Assembly: GCA_000697455.1 (NCBI GenBank)
Contig: JNET01030799.1
Location: 1-12,083 of the forward strand
Direction: 5' to 3'
Source: Basidiobolus heterosporus B8920
Taxonomy: Eukaryota; Basidiobolomycota; Basidiobolomycetes; Basidiobolales; Basidiobolaceae
Length of the DNA stretch: 12,083 nucleotides
A program made the translations under genes and the position numbers. A model generated the notes under the pieces. That model had not been told where the DNA came from and did no database searches. It was given only the letters and a program-made list of their open reading frames with translations. Positions 1 through 10,053 of the stretch are shown one piece after another (the first letter of the stretch is position 1; every line of letters starts with the position of its first letter).

Positions 1-1427
1 TAGTATGCATATATATGTATCCTATATGAAGCAGTGATCAACTCGTGATAATCATTCCAAGGTGTTTTACATTTGAAAAACAAGACACGCACACAGTAAA
101 CATAGAGAGAGACGTCAACCTAATGTGAAGATGAATTTAATAGGTAAGTCTACCGCTAATTTTCATGAACCAAATGAAAAAGGGCTTTGTGGTAGATAAC
201 TGGTCAGGAAGAAAGAGGATCTATGAGTCAATGTCGGTCTAACATTGAGCTCTATTTTACCCGCTACCACCCTAGTATGGTTAGGGCAACAGCTAGGCAG
301 TTCCAACAAATTATAGCCTTTGTTATGGCTTATCTATAATTAGCTGGGAATTCTGAATTGGTAGATCATTTGTGCAAAATGACTTGCAATATCAATCAAT
401 GGCACTGAGTAGAAATGCTCATATTATGATTCCGAATCCTGTGTCATCCAAAATCCAGATAATATTCTTACGCACGAACACTTGGTATAATTTAGCTCAA
501 CACAGGACTTAGTAACATGCTGATAAAGATATGTGCCACAATCACACAAGTATTTAGTAGCAGTACTCTTAGAGTTGAGAGCCAACTACACTGAAATGGA
601 TAGCTTTTAGAGATCGTAGAGTGATTTATTAGTGAATATTAGATACATTGATTAAACATATCAGCTTTGATCACCTATTAGACCCAGACGTAGAGCCTAT
701 TCGCTATCTCTTACTTTGAGCAGGTAGGTGTGGTACCTTCCTTAATCTTGGAGCTTGTACCTCCGGTGAGCCTTTCTTTAGCATCAGTGTGGTTGGCTTT
801 GTATGAATCCTTGGCGTTGACTTGGGTTTTTTTGTGGACAGCAACCGCTTGGGCAGGATCAACGTGTTCGCCTTGTTTAGCGGTACTACTAGATTGGCTT
901 GCGACTTGGCGAGAAGTCCGTAGAGACGTACAGAAGTACATTGTAGTATGTTTTGATATACGTAAGGAGATGCATCTTACTTATATTATAGTTCGGGCCT
1001 TTCCAGGATCCTCGCAGATTAAGCGTCTCCTTCGAGTAGTCAACCCAACTAGACAGAAAATCTTCACATCAGATTAACTTCTTTGATCTTGTTGAGGCTA
1101 TTCCGGCTACGTCATGACATCGAAGGTGATGCGAATCACATGACATCAGTGGCAAATAATAGGTCGTGTAGTAAATCGATCGTCAGACTTCCCCTAGTAG
1201 AAAGACAAGTATAGAATCTAGATCCGAGTCACAGCCAATGCTCTAATTAGTTTCGGATTCGGGAAAAAGTTCATTTGACATTTACATTTTTAGATACGCT
1301 AGGACTTGTACAATCCATAACATCAACGTTTCATTGAAGCTTAGTACTAGACCTAATTTGCAATACTGATATCAATATTTCCCCTTCTTTCCTCTTAATT
1401 TTCTCGGTTTATATCGCACCATAAAAC
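1..1427. other. AT-rich spacer upstream of EFR3
   Basis: No long reading frame and no family I recognise, apart from the hydrophilic minus-strand frame at 711-941 listed separately. The 3' part (about 1378-1427) is pyrimidine-rich and followed by a short A-rich run before the EFR3 ATG, as is common in fungal leaders, so the EFR3 promoter and 5' UTR should lie in the last few hundred bases. An AT-alternating palindrome-like stretch sits at about 5-22. I saw no RNA gene or repeat family here. Confidence 0.5.
711..941 (-). CDS. Possible terminal exon of a small hydrophilic protein, unrecognised
   Basis: This frame gives 76 residues if read from its first ATG. It is rich in Ser, Thr, Lys, Gln, Ala and Gly with few hydrophobics, ending in KIKEGTTPTCSK before TAA at 713-711. 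Many codons end in C or G (GCC, GTC, ACC, AAC, AAG), unlike the AT-rich flanks, which is why I think it may be real coding DNA. The composition suggests an intrinsically disordered, perhaps stress-type hydrophilin, but I recognise no family. The first 10-15 residues may be intronic: a good donor (GTAAGA) lies further upstream on this strand at about 975-980, with AG acceptors near 910, so it could be the last exon of a spliced gene divergent from EFR3. The opposite strand has a longer frame (730-1077), but its strongly hydrophobic protein is what a mirror of a hydrophilic gene would give. Confidence 0.3.
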   Translation of the reverse strand: MYFCTSLRTSRQVASQSSSTAKQGEHVDPAQAVAVHKKTQVNAKDSYKANHTDAKERLTGGTSSKIKEGTTPTCSK

Positions 1428-4400
1428 ATGCCGTGTGTTTGCTTACCAAGGAAAAACCATGTTAAATTAGTCGAGAATTGCTATCCTGAGCACTCGGGGC
1501 AAAGGTCTCCACAACCTAGTGAAACGTCTTATTTGGTGTTTTATGCTGCCTCGAAGCCCGCAAAACTTGCCAAGGTAGCACAATATCTGAGAAATAGAGT
1601 TAACAAAGATGCCTACAGACTCCGCAATACGTGATAAACTTTCTTCTCCTTTAAACCAAACGGAGGAATTCTGATATTTCTTTCTCAATTTCGCAGCGAT
1701 ATCTTGATCTCTATCGGGATTCTAAATGAGCTCATGACTGGCTGTAGCAAAGACATAAATCTATTCGCCAAGTGCGTATTGCACTCTTTATCGACGATAT
1801 TAAAGATGAGAGATTTTGATTTGAGTTGGGCAGCAGCCAATTCAGTAACGTCTTTTCTTAGAAATTTGCACGGAAGAGTCATATTATCTCACAAGCTTAT
1901 ACGTGATTAGTTTCGTAGATTTTGTTCGATATATGATGGCACTACTCTTGGAGCGGACGAAAATTTATCCCGAGAATTTGATTCTATAACCAGCAACTTT
2001 TGTAATGAAGCTTCGCGAGACACAAACAAAGAATCCGAAAAAAAGTAAGCAAGACAAACAGCTTTGAAAACAGCGAATAACATAGAATACTTTGATATAC
2101 TATGGAACCTGTAGATGGCGGTTACTGGGTTTGAGAGCGATGCACGGACTTGTTAGTTCGGTCATAATCAAAACCGCGAGCTCAAAAACCTATTTGAAAG
2201 AAATGATATATTCAATTCTATCGAACATTGATTCATTCAAAGAATACCTCAGGTAGTACCCATATTCACTCTACTTTATATGCTAGAATTTTATTCACTC
2301 ATAGATCTTATCGATGTAGAGAAAGTGATGAGCTTGACACGCCAGAATGCTTAAGAGAAGACTATGCTCTGAACTTGACAGATGTCGATAGCGCTAATAT
2401 AAATCTGGCTTCTTTGGAATGTGGAAAGCAGCTTCTTCAAAACAGCAATTCTTTGCACCTCAGGGCCACCACCGAGATGTTCTTTGGGTAGGAAGTCTTT
2501 TTGTCATCATCTCATAATGGATATCGAGTAGAAAATAGCGTAACTCAACGTGAACTTCAGTTATATAGGGGAGCATTGTCTCTATCAGCGCCAGGATTAT
2601 TGCATTGATTTGGTTCATTTCATTATGCTGAACGTATCGGTAGGTATCTCCTAGTTACAATCTTGCAGACGCACAAGTCTCTAAATAAGCTCATATATCT
2701 AGCCCTCGTATCGTCATATTGTTGTTAATGAAATTCGAAAGACGTTGAAGGATTACAGTGAGATAGAGGTGGACCAGAAAAAAGCCACGCTCATGAACAT
2801 GATTGCATTCTGCCTCGACAATCGAATGACCGTCGTAGGATTGTCTGTACTGGAAGTTGTTAACGCTCTAATCGAACATTTGTTCAACATGTTGAAGTGC
2901 AAAAGCCTGACAGAGAAAAGCTCTCATATGGAAGAATTCACACCATTAGAGGCAGAGTTCCGAAAAGGCATTGTTCAAAGCATTGGTAAGAGATATTGCA
3001 AAGTCGGTTTGAACAACAGTTTACTTACCTCTATATAGGTGGATTGGCTTCTCATTTATATTACTCTGAACAAATCAACGATATCCTGGGATTGCTGATC
3101 AAACAATTATCGCTTGAATATCAAGATCAGGTTATTGATGAAGTGCCCGTTTCTTCGATTCGTAGAGCTCTGCTTAAATGTATGAGGATTTTGGTTGATA
3201 CAAACACTAAAGCAGTGAAAGAATCTCATTACGGGAACAGTGAAATTCCTTACACCATCATCACACCTACGTTCTGTCTGTTTACTAACGAAAATCCATG
3301 TAAGTTTTAATGTCCGGGACTTTATGAATCTCCGCTAATATTCGTCTAGCTGTGCGAAAAGAGTATGGGTTTTTCTTTCTGAGCTATCTCGACAACGCGG
3401 ATACAGTTGAGAGGTAAGTCGGGCATAGCATTAGTATTCTTCAAAACATGGCTCATTCATACACATGAATTAGCGCAGCCACGCCAACACCAAAATCATC
3501 GACTATAAATTCGGCCAAGGTACGCTTTACTTTAATCCAATATTAAGATAGGAGAAGAGGTTTGTACTCAATTATCTCATCGCAGCATGTGCATCGTACT
3601 ACAGACCCCACCCTTGAGTTTAGGCGCTCGTTACATCAAGCACTGTTCGATTACACTTTGAAAGAATCTCTGTTTCCACTTGACTATTCTATCATTCTTG
3701 CCATCTTCAAGAAACTCCTCCAGCGTTATCAACACGATGAGTTGATTCGTGCGGTTCCTCTGATGTTTAAACTGCAGGAAATAGCCAATTCCCTTGAGCA
3801 TCCTCATGCATTGGATCAAATTGTGGCCTCGTATTTCGAATACGCAGCAGAAAGCCTAGAAATCCCGCAACTTCAATATTATATGGGAGAGGTAGTAAAG
3901 ACTCGCAAAGATACCAAATGTTGGTACAATCTCCATGACTGTAGTCTTGAAAAGTTAAGGAGTTTAGAAGGGAAGACGTTTGCGATGCTATGGGAGGATG
4001 CTGATATATCATGTCAAGCAAGAAGGGTGAATATTGACCCTGAGGTTATTCGAGACATTATTGTTCATGACGAGCACTCGCAGCGCCAGTTTTCAGACCT
4101 TCAAAGAAGACTCAACTTAAAATATGACCCCAAAGGGGATAGCTACGAATCTCTGCGATCATCAACAAGCTTTAGCCAAGATGATGATGCGGCAAATGTA
4201 CATCTTAGGCTTTCGGCTCCATTGATTGTTCACCACGAGGATCAACCCAAGCCGCCGAAGATAGAGAATCTACTTGAGGCATTGAAAAATGGTAACGACT
4301 CGAGTGATTTTATAGATAGTGATTCATCCGATATTCCAAGGGAAGTATCGCTACGCTCCATAACAAAAAAGACCGACAAATCCAGAGCGGACATCAAAAG

Positions 4401-4476
4401 CCTGCTAAGAGGCGTTTCTGTCCGTTCAACAGTTTCCTCCACCTCGTTGGTTAATACACCACACCTACACCATTAG
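1428..4476 (+). CDS. EFR3: Efr3 family plasma-membrane scaffold for the PI 4-kinase complex
   Basis: Efr3 is a peripheral plasma-membrane protein that, with Ypp1/TTC7, recruits the PI 4-kinase Stt4 to make PI4P (family knowledge). I derive 11 exons: 1428-1630, 1697-1844, 1911-2044, 2115-2252, 2320-2487, 2561-2639, 2703-2985, 3039-3299, 3350-3413, 3474-3519 and 3586-4476. All junction phases agree and total 2415 nt, or 804 residues; yeast Efr3 is about 780. The N-terminus (MPCVCLPRKNHVKLVENCYP) matches the conserved family start, with Cys3 and Cys5 as possible palmitoylation sites and a basic patch for membrane contact. Other family landmarks are RLLGLRAMHGLV, GLSVLEVVNAL (from about residue 337) and GGLASHLYYSEQI. 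Helical HEAT-like repeats fill roughly residues 1-690; the Ser/Asp-rich tail (693-804) looks disordered. Exon 5 could instead begin at 2305, adding five residues. Exon 10, a short Pro/Ser/Thr linker, is the least certain. The first donor (GTGATA) is weak. Confidence 0.88.
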
Positions 4477-4551
4477 CAATGTATCCATCCCAATCCCTGT
4501 TATCTATAGAGACAGTTCGCGTACCTTTTGAATACGTAAGATGTAGAGGCT

Positions 4552-4557
4552 AATAAA
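4552..4557 (+). terminator. Candidate poly(A) signal of EFR3
   Basis: An AATAAA hexamer begins 75 bases after the EFR3 stop codon, within a plausible 3' UTR distance. Fungal poly(A) signals are loosely defined and the surrounding DNA is AT-rich, so the match could be chance. Confidence 0.4.
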
Positions 4558-4942
4558 TTTCAAATCAAGACATGCCCATGGCCGTCATACAACAGCAAAG
4601 ATTCTGATCTACACTGAACCCAACTAAGGAGAATCATTGTGTCAATTTAAGATACATAAGAGCCATCGATCTTCTGGCCAACTAGCTTAGCGTATAGATT
4701 CACACATACAGATGGAGCGCAAACTCATGCTTTTCTTGGCTCAAACTACCGGAGTCAAATCGATCGAATCGAACTAATCCCATCACCAGTACTCTAGATG
4801 CACTGATAAATACAGGGAGAGAAGGTGTGAATGAAACCATGTGTTAGTTAATCCTTATATCTCTGTAAAGAGCCGGAGCAATCTTTCTTCCAATTAATAG
4901 CAGAGGCTCGGGGTGTTCGCAGTCGATATTGGCACAGGCGTG

Positions 4943-5039
4943 GATTGAAAGCGGATAGAGTCAGTACCTGTACAAAGAGTTGATTGAGAGCGGGTAGAAT
5001 CAGTACCTGTACAAGAATTGGTAGAATCCGTATCTGTTC
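4943..5039. repeat. Degenerate 39-bp tandem repeat, about 2.5 copies
   Basis: Copy 1 begins GATTGAAAGCGGATAGAGTC at 4943 and copy 2 begins GATTGAGAGCGGGTAGAATC at 4982, an exact 39-base offset. Both continue with CAGTACCTGTACAA. A third, partial and more diverged copy begins GTAGAATCCGTATCTGTTC at 5021; it lies 27 bases after the matching part of copy 2 and lacks the first 12 bases of the unit. The block is about 600-700 bases upstream of the chitin synthase ATG. It may be an old local duplication or a set of regulatory sites; nothing in the sequence decides between these. Confidence 0.75.
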
Positions 5040-5657
5040 GACAGAGTGTACACCACAACTAGTGTATTCAGCAGTGGTGCTATCACACGTGGAAGACAAT
5101 TCGAGATTTCGCCGAAACATCAAACAGTATCTCATTCTCTGAGTCCAAACCAGGAGTTACATAATCAAAAGGGGAATGAGATCTCCATTGTTCGTAACGA
5201 CACCAGTACAATAAGAGTATTAAGGGGCAATTTGGAATCTTCACCATCACTTCATATTGAATAGCAGGAGTGGTGCAGTAGGTGTTCAAATGAATTGCTG
5301 AGAGTAGTTTAAAGTTGGAATACAAGTCGGAATACACATAGGACCTACATTTGAATTACATAACCTAGAGCAGGTGGTATATTAAAAACTATCGTCAGCG
5401 CCATCCTCAGAAATTATATTAGACACGTTGGTGGTTAATCTCCCTTAAAACCGTTGGGTCAATCTGCTTGTTTCTTGAAGATCCTTTAATACTGGTTATT
5501 GTCAATCCTTCATCCTGTTAGTCTTTGATCGTTTACACTTGTGATGTGCTTTTTCGAATAGACTTCTCTTACCAACACTTGATTCGAGTTACTCCCTAGC
5601 TCAGTTATTTCTTATATATTTTCCATTCACACCAGCCTATTCACTTCAAGTACTGTA

Positions 5658-8600
5658 ATGGCGAACGAAAACCCTGACAGCAGGCCATCTACATCGCCAC
5701 AAAACAAAGCCCCAAGCCCCACTCTTGGTCGAAACCCCTCTGCCTCCACAGTTAGATATGATATGGAGAAGCCTAGGCGCTCGGTGACTATTGTTGGCAG
5801 AAGCCCTGTAGAACCCAAGCCAACCGGAGGTCTCTCCAGAAACCCATCCACCTATAAGCCTGGATTGGCTAAAGTTCAAGGTACGAAGTCTTTATGATGA
5901 CTGATGGTAGCCCCAACTAATTCTCTCCACAGCCTCCAGATCCCTCAAGGCCTCGAAAAGGCCAGCTTCCCCGGAACCCAATATATCTGGGAACGATAGG
6001 CCGATCAATAGTCTTGAACGCCGCCAGACTGTCCAAATTGCTTCGCCAAGAAATTCATACAAACCTCTGGTGTTCAGACGTCCTACCAATGAAGGATTCG
6101 ATATCCAGCCTTTCCGAAACCGATCCTCAGCTGGTTGGTTCTATATCTGAAACATCTACTCTGCCAATATAATTCATCTTTTTCTTCAGGAAACATTTCG
6201 CCATTACGCGAGTCCTTCACAAGGGATAATATTCCTTCAAGGTCCTCCACCAAATCACGTGGCTCTCGGAATCTGTTACGTAGAAATACGGTCCTAGAGG
6301 CCGAAACCCAAGGTGCGGATGGGTTCGATCATCCAAGAAGGCAAAAGTCCTTGATAAGACCTGAACCTCGGCCAACTCAACGAAGATATCCACGGCATCA
6401 GGACGAAGCTGAAGGACTACAAAAAGGGAACTCTATACTTCGCCATGACCCCATAGGTCGTAGCGATAGTATCTTAAGAGTTCTGAAAAATACCGGAGCA
6501 AAGCCAGCCCAAGTATCAACTTCCGAGAAACGTCGTTGCCCTAGTTGTTGGAACATCTTTTCCAAAGCGGTTACCTGGTATGCGCCTCGGCCTGTACTCT
6601 CATGCTGTGGTTAGTTGGTTTCTATTTGATGGCACCTCACGTTCTCGTATACTAATGCTTCTATAGGGATGCGTACACCGGAAGTAAGGCAAGCCTGGAG
6701 AGAGAAAATGGCCCTATGCACACTCATCTTATTTTTATGCCTGTTTGTGGGATTTCTCACTTTTGGGCTACAGCAAGTCCTATGTGGGTGGGGCGTGTCT
6801 CAGCGTGTTAAGCAAGGAACAGTTGGTGCCGACTTCTCTATTGTCAACGGAAGAGCCTACAAGATCGCAGGCTTTAATCACCCTCCGGTCAATGAGATTT
6901 TGACTCAAGGAGGGAGTGTTGCCCCTCTAGCCGGGGCTATGGATATATCCTATTTGTTTCAGCAAATCAATGGCCATTGTAAAAACGTTTTGAAGATAAC
7001 TAGCGGTGCAGATCCAGCCGGGAACGTCTTTAACTACTTCCCCTGTGTAGTTCGGAACGCCACCTACTACCCAAGCGCCAATGAAAATACAAATCAAACA
7101 AGTTGCCATGTTTCCAGGCTGCCAAGAGACGCTTTGCTACGTTTGCCCATTCTCGGTGACGTCTACTATGATTGGACTGATGTTTTGAGAAGAAATCGTA
7201 ACTTGGTGGTATACAACGGGTAAGATGATCAGAGATTTCTCGGCATCTTGATCTGCTGAAATAACATGGCCTTTTCATTGTTTAGGAACATTCTTGATTT
7301 TGATATACTGAACTCCTTAGTTCCTGGGATTGAGATTCCTCCAGTGTTTAACCTACTTCGTAGTGCAAACTCTACGCACAGAGGCACTGATGTGACCTTT
7401 CTCCTTAATAACTACCACAAAGCAGAAGCAAGATGTGCTATGGATATTCTTAAAGTGGGAGCCTTAGATACGAACTCCATGGGATGCATCATTTCCAACA
7501 TTATCCTCTATGTCTCCCTCATAGTAATTCTCGGGGTCGTCCTCACAAAGTTCTTTCTGGCAGTTTTCTTTGGCTGGGTATTGAGTTGGCGATTAGGGAC
7601 TTTCCGACAGGAAACCTACGAAGAACGTATGAAACGGTTGGAGGCTATTGAACTATGGAGTGACAGCCCCAACAATCTAGCCTTTTCAACGGCCCGATCA
7701 AATTCACAATCGGTTAGAAATAGCGCAATGTTTCTTCCAAATACCAGTAGGTATTCGGTTCCAAACCAGGAGTTCAGCTCAAAGAGAAATACCATGATGC
7801 TGTCTAGCACCACAAGTCTAAATATTCGCCCTACCTCTCCTCCTGTGTCCGCTCCTTCTTCTCCAATAGCTGTGGGGCCCCGAGGAATTGGCACTCCACC
7901 AGAATCTCCAGATATGAACCTTTCACGTCGTACGTCAAATAGCTCATTGACTGTTGTCTCACCGATACATATCCCTCCGACGCCCCCGCCGGCAACATTC
8001 CAGCCATTCAATTTCCCCTTAGCCCATACAATTATGCTAGTCACTTGCTACTCGGAGGGAGAGCAAGGCCTGCGCACCACGCTCGATTCACTTACCTTAA
8101 CCGACTACCCTGCCTCTCACAAGTTGATTCTGGTCATTGCCGATGGAATCATCACCGGGTATGGAAACGAGATGTCAACACCGGATATCTGTTTGTCCAT
8201 GATGAAAGACTTTGTCATCGCACCAGAACTGGTTCAACCAATGTCCTACATCGCCATAGCAGACGGGACTAAGCGACACAACAGGTCGAAGATCTACGCT
8301 GGATATTACAAATTTGATGAGACTACGGTACCTGCTGACAAACAGCCCCGGGTCCCGATGATTCTAATATCGAAATGCGGAAATCAAGAGGAGGCCAACC
8401 TCCCGAAGCCTGGGAATCGCGGGAAACGGGACAGTCAGATCATTCTGATGTCTTTCTTGCAACACGTCATGTTCGATGAGCGGATGACTGAGATGGAGTA
8501 TGAACTGTTCAACGCGATATGGGGCGTGACTGGAGTGAGTCCTGACAATTTTGAGATCGTGTTGATGGTGGATGCTGATACCAAGGTGTACCCCGATTCA

Positions 8601-9725
8601 GTTACTCGGATGGTTTCTTGTATGGTGCGTGATCCGCAAATTATGGGTCTATGTGGGGAGACGAAGATTGCAAACAAACGTGACTCTTGGGTGACTATGA
8701 TTCAGGTATTTGAGTACTACATCTCTCATCATCTAAGTAAAGCGTTCGAATCCGTGTTTGGTGGAGTTACCTGTCTGCCCGGTTGCTTTTGCATGTACCG
8801 AATCAAAGCGCCCAAGGGGCCCACCGGGCTTTGGGTGCCAGTGTTGGCGAGTCCAGACATCGTAGAGCATTACTCGGAGAACGTAGTGGACACATTGCAT
8901 AAGAAGAATCTATTATTGTTAGGAGAGGATCGGTTCCTGACCACGCTAATGCTACGTACCTTTCCAAAACGCAAGATGATCTTCGTACCCCAAGCGGTAT
9001 GCAAAACCGTAGTTCCTGACACGTTCAGTATATTATTATCTCAACGTCGGCGCTGGATCAACTCAACAGTCCACAATCTTTTGGAATTGGTGCTGATTCG
9101 AGATTTATGCGGGACGTTCTGCTTCTCCATGCAATTCGTGGTATTTCTGGAGCTTTTAGGAACGGTGGTGCTTCCAGCAGCGATCTGCTTTACCCTTTAT
9201 TTGATCATTGTTTCATTTCTCACCACTCCTGCACCGATCATCCCATTGATACTTTTGGCTGTCATATTGGGGCTACCGGCAATACTGATTCTGATGACTA
9301 CTCGGAAAGTCGTTTACGTTGGCTGGATGCTGATCTATCTTTTATCATTGTTTGTATGGAACTTTATCCTACCCGTTTACGCATTCTGGCATTTCGACGA
9401 CTTCAGTTGGGGCCAGACTCGTCAGGTAGAAGGGGAGGTTCAAGGGGAGGGTGGACATGGTGAGAAAGAGGGCGAGTTTGACTCCACTCGGATCACTATG
9501 AAGAAATGGTCCGAGTTCGAGCGGAACAAACGTAGGAAAACCAACCTGGCCTTGAACAAAGTATCGGGGATCGACCTTTCTAGCACTTCTATAGATAGGT
9601 TAGGATACCATACACCAAGCCAACTTGCCAGGCTCTCTTCTGTGAATTTAGGGGCAAATCCTAGAGCATCAGCCAACGATACGGGGTACGAAACATCCAG
9701 CAGCTCTGAACCACCATTGAAATAA
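5658..9725 (+). CDS. CHS3: Class IV chitin synthase (Chs3 type)
   Basis: A membrane glycosyltransferase (GT2) that polymerises UDP-GlcNAc into cell-wall chitin. Five exons (5658-5880, 5933-6133, 6190-6609, 6667-7219, 7286-9725) agree in phase and give 3837 nt, or 1278 residues, normal for class IV. In order: a disordered Ser/Pro/Arg-rich tail (1-265); AWREK followed by a membrane segment (about 297-320); a luminal or extracellular region with a cytochrome-b5-like stretch (GRAYKIAGFNHP, from 343) and N-glycosylation sequons at N412, N424 and N494; a second membrane segment (533-567); a disordered Ser/Thr-Pro-rich linker (about 570-710); then the catalytic core. The core shows TCYSEGE (719), the metal-binding DAD (895-897), EDR (1013-1015) with the catalytic-base Asp, and QRRRW (1052-1056). 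Several membrane segments follow (about 1077-1170), then the class IV-like WHFDDFSWGQTR and a cytosolic tail. All catalytic motifs are intact. Introns 2 and 3 use GTTGGT and GTTAGT donors. Class IV enzymes depend on Chs4-type activators in yeast; none is seen here. Confidence 0.95.
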
Positions 9726-9825
9726 GCCAATCCCTGCACTTTCATTCATCTTATCCATACTCTCCATAATTCTAATCAACCCCCACTCTATGTTAACTCA
9801 CTGTCCAAACTTCCTTCTCCATGGG

Positions 9826-9831
9826 AATAAA
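9826..9831 (+). terminator. Candidate poly(A) signal of the chitin synthase gene
   Basis: An AATAAA hexamer lies 100 bases after the stop codon, followed by A-rich sequence. Its position is plausible for a fungal 3' UTR, but it is unproven. Confidence 0.45.
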
Positions 9832-10011
9832 AAGAAAAGTTAGATATTAGTCGATTTATTTGTATAAAAGTCGCTTCATGTAGCCATAGCGCTTCAAACA
9901 GTGCTCTTATTATTATAGAATCGAAACTGGTGAGGTGAAGGATTTTATGGTAAGGTTTTCGTTGAGGTTTTTGAGAATGTATTGAGGTACAGATTATCTA
10001 CAGATGTTGGC

Positions 10012-10053
10012 GTGGCCGTGGCCGTGACCATGACCATGACCGTAGTCATAGTA
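10012..10053. repeat. Imperfect hexamer tandem repeat (Gly-His codons on the minus strand)
   Basis: Seven successive hexamers decay from GTGGCC through GTGACC and ATGACC to GTAGTC and ATAGTA. On the minus strand the same DNA reads YYDYGHGHGHGHGHAN in one open frame ending with TAA at 9996-9994. On the plus strand it reads Val-Ala then Thr-Met repeats. It may be a plain microsatellite or the end of a coding exon. Confidence 0.7.

Larger units (their letters stand above)
4477..5657. other. Spacer between EFR3 and chitin synthase; chitin synthase upstream region
   Basis: About 1.2 kb with only short frames (such as 5046-5264 plus and 4848-5135 minus) that have no recognisable domain. It should contain the EFR3 3' UTR, the chitin synthase promoter and its leader. 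A TATATAT run at 5613-5619 lies only about 40 bases before the chitin synthase ATG, so it may be leader rather than a TATA box. A degenerate tandem repeat at 4943-5039 is listed separately. Confidence 0.5.

Noticed and set aside
730-1077. Plus-strand 115-residue hydrophobic frame that could be a small membrane protein.
   Set aside because: It lies opposite the hydrophilic minus-strand frame with better codon use. A Lys/Ser/Gln-rich gene read in antisense gives just such a Leu/Val/Trp-rich product, and no family resemblance is seen.
1900-2050. In-frame stops in the EFR3 region suggesting a pseudogene.
   Set aside because: Each falls in an intron with GT and AG ends, and the spliced frame is open over 804 codons.
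2228-3310. Frames starting at 2228, 2745 and 2996 read as separate small genes.
   Set aside because: They are exons of EFR3 with intron sequence attached. Splicing with matching phases joins them into one protein with conserved family segments.
4760-4785. GTTCGATTC-like stretch on the minus strand resembling a tRNA T-loop.
   Set aside because: The flanking bases do not form a T-stem and no acceptor or anticodon arms can be drawn around it.
6135-7223. Frames at 6135 and 6669 as independent genes upstream of the chitin synthase.
   Set aside because: They are chitin synthase exons 3 and 4. Junction phases match, and the joined protein gives the usual class IV order, including the CCG-MRTPEV junction.
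7616-8677. Minus-strand frames of 80-142 residues within the chitin synthase gene.
   Set aside because: They lie opposite well-conserved catalytic and linker codons and show no domain; they are antisense shadows.
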